This document shows, one piece after another, positions 1 to 5,255 of a DNA stretch of 5,255 nucleotides. This DNA is from VFMC01 sp039796935 (GTDB lineage: Bacteria > Actinomycetota > Acidimicrobiia > Acidimicrobiales > Ilumatobacteraceae). Location: positions 1 to 5,255 of the forward strand of contig JBDKIV010000230.1 of the NCBI GenBank assembly GCA_039796935.1. Reading direction: 5' to 3'. The notes below the pieces were generated by a model, which did not search any database, was not told where the DNA came from, and worked only from the letters and a program-made list of their open reading frames with translations. A program made the translations under genes and the position numbers. Numbering within the stretch: the first letter of the stretch is position 1; each line of letters starts with the position of its first letter.

Positions 1-1776
1 GGGGTCTTCGCCGACCTGATGTCGCAGTCACACGACGAGCGGGTCGGCAACGTGACGACGCTGTTCTCGTGGGTCCCGGTCGGCGCACTGCAGATCGACC
101 TGGCGTTCATCGCCGATCCGCTCAGCATCACGATGTGCCTGTTCGTCACCGGCATCGGCGCGCTCATCCACCTGTACGCCGTCGGCTACATGCATGGCGA
201 CCCGCGGTTCTCGAAGTTCTTCCTCTATCTCAACCTGTTCGCGTTCAGCATGTTGATGCTGGTGCTCGGCGAGAACCTGCTCGTCACCTTCCTCGGTTGG
301 GAGGGCGTCGGTACCTGCTCGTACTTCCTCATCTCGTTCTGGCACGAGCGCGAGAGTGCAGCCACCGCCGGCAAGAAGGCCTTCGTCACCAACCGTGTCG
401 GCGACTGGGGCGTGATGGTTGCGATGTTCTTCGCCTTCCAAGCGGTCGGGACGATCAGCTACGGCGGTATCAACGCCGCCGCCGAGTCGGGAGCGCTCGC
501 CGAGAGCACTGCCACGATGATCGCCTTGATGCTTTTCGTCGGTGCCTGCGGCAAGAGCGCGCAGTTGCCGCTCTACCTGTGGCTGCCCGACGCGATGGAA
601 GGTCCGACCCCGGTGAGCGCGCTCATCCACGCGGCGACGATGGTGACCGCGGGTGTGTTCTTGATGACCCGTGTCAGCCCCGTGCTCGAGGTCGCCGCCG
701 ATTGGGCGCCGACGCTGATCGCGATCGTCGGCGTGGCGACGGCGTTGTTCGCCGCCACGATCGCCGTTGCCCAGACCGACATCAAGAAAGTGCTCGCGTA
801 CTCGACGGTGAGTCAACTCGGATTCATGTTCCTGGCCGTCGGGTCGGGCGCCTATGTGGCCGCGATCTTCCACATGGTCACGCATGCGTTCTTCAAGGCG
901 TTGCTGTTCCTCGGTTCTGGTTCGGTCATCCACGGCATGCACCACGAACAGGACATGCGTCGGATGGGTGCGCTGCGCAAGCTCATGCCGGTCACGGCCA
1001 TCACGTTCATCATCGGCTGGTTGGCCATTGCCGGTGTCCCGCCGTTCGCGGGTTTCTGGAGCAAGGACGAGATCCTGCTGTACGCCTTCGCCAAGAGTCC
1101 GGTCCTGTACGTGGTCGGTATGGCGACGGCGCTCCTGACTGCGTACTACATGACGCGCCAGGTGATCATGGTCTTCTTCGGTGAGGCTCGTTGGAACGAC
1201 TCGGCCGACGAACACGGTGCGCACGGTGACTTCCACCCGCACGAGAGCCCGAAGATCATGCTCGCTCCGTTGGTGGTCCTGGCCGGTCTGTCGATCGTCG
1301 GTGGTGCACTGCAGCTGCCGTTCTCGTCGAATCTGCACTTCCTCGAGAAGTGGCTCGAGCCGGTCGTCGAGTTCGCCGAAGCCGACATTCATGACACGTG
1401 GGCCTACCAGAACAAGTACGTGTTGCTCGGTGTCGCGGTCGTGATCGCGCTGGCCGGTATCGCTGCCTCGTGGGCGGTGTATGCGAAGAAGCGGGTGGCG
1501 GCGATCGAGCCGGCGATCCTGAACGACGGTTGGTACTACGACCGGAGCATCTCGAACTTCATGGGTGGACCCGGCCGCCGGATGTTCGATGCGATCGCCT
1601 GGTTCGATGCCAAGGTCGTCGACGGCGCGGTCAACGGTGTCGGCAAGGTGGTGCGTGGTTCGGCCGGCACGGTCCGCAAGGCCCAGTCGGGTTATGTCCG
1701 TCAGTACTCGGCTGCGGTGGGGGTCGGAGTCGTCCTGCTCCTCGTCTGGTTCGTGGTGATTCGGGGGATTCTCTGA
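1..1776 (+). CDS. nuoL: NADH-quinone oxidoreductase subunit L (NuoL), 5'-partial
   Basis: This is the most distal membrane subunit of respiratory complex I, an antiporter-like proton channel in the cytoplasmic membrane. The frame is open from base 1 to the TGA at 1774-1776, giving 591 visible residues. The ATG at 19 lies inside the conserved region and is not the start; spacing against E. coli NuoL suggests about 43 residues are missing. Counting from base 1, family residues are present: Glu101 in GWEGVG (E. coli E144), Arg132 and Asp135 in NRVGD, Lys185 in GKSAQ (K229), His210 in LIHAATM (H254), Asp260 in QTDIKK, His291, His295 and Lys299 (H334, H338, K342), and Lys355-Asp356 in WSKDEIL (K399-D400). 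A His/Asp-rich loop follows at about 398-414. The C-terminal end has a membrane helix (about 472-496), an amphipathic stretch matching the lateral helix HL that braces NuoM and NuoN, and a last membrane helix (about 573-588). The stop overlaps the nuoM start by one base. Confidence 0.97.
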   Translation, partial: GVFADLMSQSHDERVGNVTTLFSWVPVGALQIDLAFIADPLSITMCLFVTGIGALIHLYAVGYMHGDPRFSKFFLYLNLFAFSMLMLVLGENLLVTFLGWEGVGTCSYFLISFWHERESAATAGKKAFVTNRVGDWGVMVAMFFAFQAVGTISYGGINAAAESGALAESTATMIALMLFVGACGKSAQLPLYLWLPDAMEGPTPVSALIHAATMVTAGVFLMTRVSPVLEVAADWAPTLIAIVGVATALFAATIAVAQTDIKKVLAYSTVSQLGFMFLAVGSGAYVAAIFHMVTHAFFKALLFLGSGSVIHGMHHEQDMRRMGALRKLMPVTAITFIIGWLAIAGVPPFAGFWSKDEILLYAFAKSPVLYVVGMATALLTAYYMTRQVIMVFFGEARWNDSADEHGAHGDFHPHESPKIMLAPLVVLAGLSIVGGALQLPFSSNLHFLEKWLEPVVEFAEADIHDTWAYQNKYVLLGVAVVIALAGIAASWAVYAKKRVAAIEPAILNDGWYYDRSISNFMGGPGRRMFDAIAWFDAKVVDGAVNGVGKVVRGSAGTVRKAQSGYVRQYSAAVGVGVVLLLVWFVVIRGIL

Positions 1777-1778
1777 TG
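1763..1778 (+). promoter_or_regulatory. nuoM ribosome binding site and coupled TGATG start
   Basis: A GGGGGA run at 1763-1768 lies 7 bases before the ATG at 1776-1778, inside the last codons of nuoL. It is only a moderate match to a Shine-Dalgarno sequence. The nuoL stop and nuoM start form TGATG with one shared base, the usual arrangement for termination-reinitiation. This supports 1776 as the start, as does the family-typical N-terminus it yields (MSFPVLTALVLVPALGA). Confidence 0.6.
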
Positions 1779-3365
1779 TCGTTCCCTGTTCTCACAGCAT
1801 TGGTGTTGGTGCCCGCGCTGGGCGCGGCGCTGGTTGCGGTGCTGTCGGCCAAGCGCCCCGAGTGGTGCAAGCTGGCGGCAGCGCTCACCAGCGTGTTCAC
1901 GGGCGCGCTCAGCGTCTGGGCGCTGTCATCGTTCGAGACCGCCGAGTCGGGGTTCCAGTTCGTCAGCAAGCACACGTGGATCGAGCAGTGGGGCATCTCG
2001 TGGCACCTCGGCCTCGATGGCATCTCGCTGTTCCTCGTGGTGCTCACCGGCGTGCTGTTCCCGCTCGTCATCGTCGGCACCGACCCGCACCACGACCACA
2101 AGCGGTACCTCGCCTGGTTGCTCCTGCTCGAGGCCGGGATGATGGGCAGCTTCCTCAGCCTCGACCTGTTCTTGTTCTTCGTCTTCTTCGAGATCGTGTT
2201 GGTGCCGATGTACTTCCTCATCGGCGGCTGGGGCTACGACGACCGCGTCCACGCGGCGACGAAGTTCTTCCTCTACACGATGGTCGGCTCGGCGTTCATG
2301 CTCGTCGGCATCATCGCCACGGCGGTGCTGGCGAGCAGCAACGGGGTGGGTCGGATCACCTTCGACCTGGTCGAGATCGCCGAACAGGCCGATTTCGCCA
2401 CCAACACCGGCCGGTGGCTGTTCTTCGCGTTCGCTCTGGCGTTCGCGGTCAAGGTGCCCCTGTTCCCGATGCACACCTGGCTGCCCGACGCCCACACGCA
2501 GGCGCCCACGGGTGGCTCGGTCATCCTGGCCGGCGTCATGCTCAAGCTCGGCACCTACGGTCTGTTGCGCTTCGGGGTGTACCTCTTCCCCGAGGCTGCT
2601 CGGTGGAGTCGGCCGCTCTGGTTGACGCTCGCCGTCATCGGCATCCTCTACGGGGCGGTCGCGGCGACGATGCAGAAGGACTTGAAGCGACTGGTCGCCT
2701 ACTCGTCCGTGGCCCACCTCGGCTTCATCGTGCTCGGCACCTTCGCGCTGACGGCGCAGGCGGTCACCGGTGGGGTGATGCAGGGCATCAACCACGGTGT
2801 CAGCACCGGCGCGCTGTTCCTGCTGGTCGGCATGATCTACGAACGTCGGCACACCCGCCAGATCGCCGAACTGAAGGGCATCCAGAAGGTCGCACCGGTG
2901 TTCGCCGGCGTCTTCATGCTCGTGATGCTGTCGTCCATCGGAGTTCCCGGGCTGAACGGTTTCGTCGGTGAATACCTGATCCTCATCGGCACGTTCCTCA
3001 CGGCACGCTGGTGGGCGGTGGTCGCTGCCGCAGGCGTGATCCTCGCTGCGCTGTACCTGCTGTGGGCCTACCAGCGCGTGTTCCACGGCGAGCCCGACGA
3101 CGCCAATCGCAGCTTCCCCGAGATCCGTGCGAAGGAAGCCGCCGTGCTCCTACCGTTCATCGTGATCATCGTCTTCACGGGCGTCTACCCGAAGCCGATG
3201 CTCGACCGGATCGAGCCGAGCGTCAAGGCGCTGATCGCACACGTCAGTGACAAGACCGGCTACGACGAGCCCGGCGTCCCCGAGCCGATCTCGCACGAGG
3301 GCGCGATGGAGAGCTCCGAGATGCACGACGCTCAGCACGCCACGACCGAGGAAGGGCAGCCCTGA
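1776..3365 (+). CDS. nuoM: NADH-quinone oxidoreductase subunit M (NuoM)
   Basis: This is the middle antiporter-like proton channel of the complex I membrane arm, a multi-spanning cytoplasmic-membrane protein of 529 residues (E. coli NuoM has 509). The frame is open upstream to 1398, but that part lies inside nuoL; the ATG at 1776 gives a typical hydrophobic first helix. Key residues are conserved with spacing matching E. coli: Glu139 in FFEIVLVPMYF (E144), Lys226 in AFAVKVPLFPMHTWLPDAH (K234), Lys257 in MLKLGTYGLLRF (K265), His340 in INHGVSTGALF (H348) and Glu399 in GFVGEYLIL (E407). The QKDLKRLVAYSS motif shared with NuoL and NuoN starts at residue 300. The last membrane helix ends near residue 474. 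After it comes a hydrophilic acidic tail (about 489-529) that accounts for most of the extra length over E. coli. The gene sits between nuoL and nuoN with one-base overlaps on both sides. Identification is secure; the role of the tail is unknown. Confidence 0.98.
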   Translation: MSFPVLTALVLVPALGAALVAVLSAKRPEWCKLAAALTSVFTGALSVWALSSFETAESGFQFVSKHTWIEQWGISWHLGLDGISLFLVVLTGVLFPLVIVGTDPHHDHKRYLAWLLLLEAGMMGSFLSLDLFLFFVFFEIVLVPMYFLIGGWGYDDRVHAATKFFLYTMVGSAFMLVGIIATAVLASSNGVGRITFDLVEIAEQADFATNTGRWLFFAFALAFAVKVPLFPMHTWLPDAHTQAPTGGSVILAGVMLKLGTYGLLRFGVYLFPEAARWSRPLWLTLAVIGILYGAVAATMQKDLKRLVAYSSVAHLGFIVLGTFALTAQAVTGGVMQGINHGVSTGALFLLVGMIYERRHTRQIAELKGIQKVAPVFAGVFMLVMLSSIGVPGLNGFVGEYLILIGTFLTARWWAVVAAAGVILAALYLLWAYQRVFHGEPDDANRSFPEIRAKEAAVLLPFIVIIVFTGVYPKPMLDRIEPSVKALIAHVSDKTGYDEPGVPEPISHEGAMESSEMHDAQHATTEEGQP

Positions 3366-3367
3366 TG
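3348..3367 (+). promoter_or_regulatory. nuoN Shine-Dalgarno and coupled TGATG start
   Basis: GAGGAAGGG at 3348-3356 is a strong Shine-Dalgarno match, 8 bases before the ATG at 3365-3367. The same bases encode Glu-Glu-Gly near the end of NuoM. The nuoM stop and nuoN start form TGATG with one shared base. This decides the nuoN start: the alternative ATG at 3380 (Met6) has no comparable upstream sequence. Confidence 0.75.
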
Positions 3368-4891
3368 CCGTCCGAGTTCATGTCCCCGACGGTCGAGTGG
3401 TTCGCCCTCACCCCCATACTGGTCCTGCTCGGCGGCGGACTGCTGCTGATGCTGCTCGGTTCGCTCACCCCGCAGTGGCCGCGCGGTCTGTACGCGGCAT
3501 TCGCGGCCACCACCGCCGGCACGGCGCTCGTGCTGTCGTTCGTCCTCTGGGACGACATCACCGACCGTGGCGCGGCGACGCTCGTCGGCGGAGCAGTCGC
3601 CTTCGACGGTTTCGCCATGTTCACGACGATCGCCATCTGTGTCGCGGTCATCCTTGCGTGCCTGGTGACCGACGACTACCTGCGTCGCGAGCAGCAGGAC
3701 GGCCCAGAGCTGTACGCCCTGTACCTGATGGCGGCGATCGGGGCGATCGTCATGGCCGCATCGAACGATCTGATCGTGCTGTTCCTCGGTCTCGAGGTCC
3801 TGTCGCTCGCGATGTACGTGATGGCCGCCAGCCACCGCCGCCGTCTGGCGAGTCAGGAGAGCGGTCTCAAGTACTTCATCCTGGGCAGTTTCTCGTCGGC
3901 GGTGCTCCTGTACGGCGTGGCGCTCCTCTACGGCGGCACCGGGTCGACCAACTTCGACGGGATCCTCGCCGCGTTCAACGGTTCCGTGCAGGTCGAGCGG
4001 ACCGACTCGTTCGTGTTGGCCGGCGTGGCGCTCGTCATCGTCGGGTTGGCGTTCAAGGTCTCGGCCGTGCCGTTCCAGTTCTGGACGCCCGATGTGTACC
4101 AGGGTGCTCCGACGCCCGTCACCGCCTATCTCGCCTCGGTCGGCAAGATCGCTGCGTTCGGGGCGATGCTCCGTGTGCTGGACGGCGCCCTGCCGAACTG
4201 GCGTGACGACTGGCGCCCGGTGATCTGGGTGTTGGCCGTCATCACGCTGTTCGTCGGCTCGCTGCTGGCCGTGGTGCAGACCGACGTGAAGCGGATGCTC
4301 GCCTATTCATCGATCAGCCATGCCGGCTTCATCCTCGTCGGTGTCGAGGCGGCAGGTCACTCCTCGGGCGAGCCGGTCCCCGGTCTCGGTGTGTCGTCGT
4401 CGCTGCTCTATCTGCTGCTGTACGCGGTGCTGGTGATGGGCACGTTCGCAGTCGTCACGGTCGTGGCCCGTACGGGTGACGACCAGACCGATCTCGGGGC
4501 GTTCCGCGGCTTGGGACGCGCACGCCCGGCGCTGGCGCTCGCCATGACCGTGCTGCTGCTCGCCCAGGCCGGAGTGCCGCTGACCTCGGGATTCATCGCG
4601 AAGTCGGGCGTGATCCTGGCCGCCGTCGAGGAAGAGAGCTACGTGCTGGCGGTGCTGGCGATGGTGGCGTCGGTGATCGCGGCGTTCCTGTACCTGCGGA
4701 TCATGGTGAGCATGTGGATCGCCGATCCCGAGGCCGGTGACGATGCCCGCGAGCGTGTGCGGGTGCCCTTCGCCACGGGGTGTGCCATCGTCCTGGCCGT
4801 CGGCTTCACCCTGCTGATCGGGTTCTTCCCCGACTGGCTCATCGACGCCTCCGAGAACGCCACGGCAGTCGTTCGGTCCGTCGCCCCCTGA
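3365..4891 (+). CDS. nuoN: NADH-quinone oxidoreductase subunit N (NuoN)
   Basis: This is the antiporter-like membrane subunit of complex I nearest the quinone-linked half of the membrane arm, and the last gene of the operon here. It has 508 residues, against 485 in E. coli. Conserved residues match E. coli in order and spacing: Glu144 in FLGLEVLSLAMYVM (E133), Lys169 in ESGLKYFILGSFSSA (K158), Lys231 in GLAFKVSAVPFQFWTPDVY (K217), Lys261 in SVGKIAAFGA (K247) and Lys413 in GFIAKSGVI (K395). The motif QTDVKRMLAYSSISHAGF starts at residue 305 and is the counterpart of those in NuoL and NuoM. A short charged loop (about 454-467, with DDARERVR) precedes the final membrane helix at about 468-487. 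The start at 3365 is supported by a strong ribosome binding site and overlap with the nuoM stop. Nothing in it looks degraded; substrate and partners are those of the whole complex. Confidence 0.98.
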   Translation: MPSEFMSPTVEWFALTPILVLLGGGLLLMLLGSLTPQWPRGLYAAFAATTAGTALVLSFVLWDDITDRGAATLVGGAVAFDGFAMFTTIAICVAVILACLVTDDYLRREQQDGPELYALYLMAAIGAIVMAASNDLIVLFLGLEVLSLAMYVMAASHRRRLASQESGLKYFILGSFSSAVLLYGVALLYGGTGSTNFDGILAAFNGSVQVERTDSFVLAGVALVIVGLAFKVSAVPFQFWTPDVYQGAPTPVTAYLASVGKIAAFGAMLRVLDGALPNWRDDWRPVIWVLAVITLFVGSLLAVVQTDVKRMLAYSSISHAGFILVGVEAAGHSSGEPVPGLGVSSSLLYLLLYAVLVMGTFAVVTVVARTGDDQTDLGAFRGLGRARPALALAMTVLLLAQAGVPLTSGFIAKSGVILAAVEEESYVLAVLAMVASVIAAFLYLRIMVSMWIADPEAGDDARERVRVPFATGCAIVLAVGFTLLIGFFPDWLIDASENATAVVRSVAP

Positions 4892-4895
4892 GTTC

Positions 4896-4929
4896 GCGCC
4901 TCGTCGGGCCGGTGGGGCGCCGACGGCGC
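4896..4929. terminator. Candidate hairpin between convergent genes (possible bidirectional terminator)
   Basis: In the 43-base gap between the nuoN stop and the opposing stop, GCGCC (4896-4900) plus GTCGG (4903-4907) pair with CCGAC (4920-4924) plus GGCGC (4925-4929). This gives a ten-pair GC-rich stem with a two-base TC bulge and a 12-base loop. No T-run follows on either strand, so it is not a classical intrinsic terminator. Its position between convergent genes suggests a terminator or 3'-end stabilising role, but in GC-rich DNA such a stem can arise by chance. Confidence 0.35.
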
Positions 4930-4934
4930 TCGCT

Positions 4935-5255
4935 TCAGCGTGACGACGCGCGACGGATCAGCTCGTCGAAGATGCGTTGCTGGGCAGGTTCGACGGTCGT
5001 CGTGTCTTCGGGGTGCCACTGGACGCCGACGATCCAGGACGCGCCCGTGTACTCGACGCCCTCGACCAGACCGTGGGCGTCGTGAGCGACGGGGCGGATT
5101 CCAGCCCCCAACTCGTCGAGGCCCTGATGGTGCACCGAGTAGCAGTGGCGGAGGTGCACGGTGCCGGCGGCGTCGGCCAGCAACGAGTCGTCTGCGATCG
5201 TCACCTCGTGCTCGGCCATCCAGTGGCCCTCGACCTCGAGGTCCTGGACGAGCGT
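4935..5255 (-). CDS. Class I glutamine amidotransferase-like hydrolase, peptidase C26 / PuuD-like family, partial (C-terminal part)
   Basis: The minus-strand frame is open from the window edge at 5255 to a TGA at 4937-4935, giving the last 106 residues of a protein likely over twice that length. The ATG at 5219-5217 is internal, since in-frame sequence continues upstream. Counting from the edge, the fragment has HHQ at residues 42-44, which matches the family's conserved histidine-containing segment, and GVQWHPE at 77-83. His81 and Glu83 are the expected His and Glu of the class I amidotransferase Cys-His-Glu triad. The nucleophilic Cys should lie upstream, outside the window. The end (HPED, then PAQQ and FDELIRRA) fits gamma-glutamyl-gamma-aminobutyrate hydrolase family proteins, which cleave gamma-glutamyl amide bonds in the cytoplasm, for example in putrescine breakdown. 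Substrate cannot be told from this part; another C26 member or a fused amidotransferase is possible. It converges on nuoN, so it is not part of that operon. Confidence 0.88.
   Translation of the reverse strand, partial: TLVQDLEVEGHWMAEHEVTIADDSLLADAAGTVHLRHCYSVHHQGLDELGAGIRPVAHDAHGLVEGVEYTGASWIVGVQWHPEDTTTVEPAQQRIFDELIRRASSR

Noticed and set aside
717..727. Palindromic GATCGCGATCG as a possible protein-binding site
   Set aside because: It lies within conserved nuoL codons, and GATCG-type words recur throughout this GC-rich sequence, as expected from codon use.
1198..1260. His/Asp-rich loop in NuoL as a possible metal site
   Set aside because: Hydrophilic His-containing loops ending in HPHESP before a membrane helix are common in NuoL proteins, so this is not distinctive.
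28..1392. Long open minus-strand frame (about 454 codons) opposite nuoL
   Set aside because: Its product is rich in Arg, Asp, Glu, His and Gln with no domain or membrane pattern. It is the expected shadow of a GC-rich membrane-protein gene with G/C third positions.
1398..1775. 126-codon in-frame upstream extension of nuoM
   Set aside because: It lies inside the nuoL coding region and its translation is Arg/Gly-rich. The family N-terminus begins at the ATG at 1776.
1926..3086. Long open minus-strand frame (about 386 codons) opposite nuoM
   Set aside because: Same charged, low-complexity composition, with no plausible start context or known motif. The + strand nuoM frame carries all the conserved residues.
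3247..4206. Open + strand frame overlapping the nuoM end and the first half of nuoN
   Set aside because: The translation is dominated by Arg and Pro and lacks any recognisable motif, while the nuoN frame is fully conserved there.

Overview
The window holds the 3' end of a respiratory complex I (NADH:quinone oxidoreductase, NDH-1) operon. It covers the three antiporter-like membrane subunits in the usual order, nuoL (5' end cut off), nuoM and nuoN, all on the + strand. After nuoN, a short 43-base gap separates the operon from a convergent minus-strand gene, also cut by the window edge. That gene encodes the C-terminal part of a class I glutamine amidotransferase-like hydrolase of the peptidase C26 / gamma-glutamyl-GABA hydrolase (PuuD-like) family.

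The DNA is GC-rich with G/C-dominated third codon positions. The protein sequences, the separate nuoL-M-N genes and the wording of the C26 C-terminus (HPED followed by PAQQ) look actinobacterial, possibly Acidimicrobiia-like. That placement is an impression from sequence style, not a search result.

Layout: 1-1776 nuoL (591 codons visible, about 43 residues missing at the N-terminus by comparison with E. coli NuoL); 1776-3365 nuoM (529 aa); 3365-4891 nuoN (508 aa); 4892-4934 convergent intergenic gap with an imperfect GC-rich hairpin; 4935-5255 minus-strand C26 hydrolase, C-terminal 106 residues. Both nuo junctions are TGATG, where the stop and start codons share one base, so the three genes are almost certainly co-transcribed and translationally coupled.

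Together NuoL, NuoM and NuoN form the distal part of the complex I membrane arm. Each is expected to carry one proton channel, driven by quinone reduction at the far end of the arm. Every key charged residue I could align from memory to the E. coli subunits is present, so all three look functional. I see no mobile element, RNA gene, CRISPR array or unrecognised gene here; the window is ordinary housekeeping sequence with only small points of interest.
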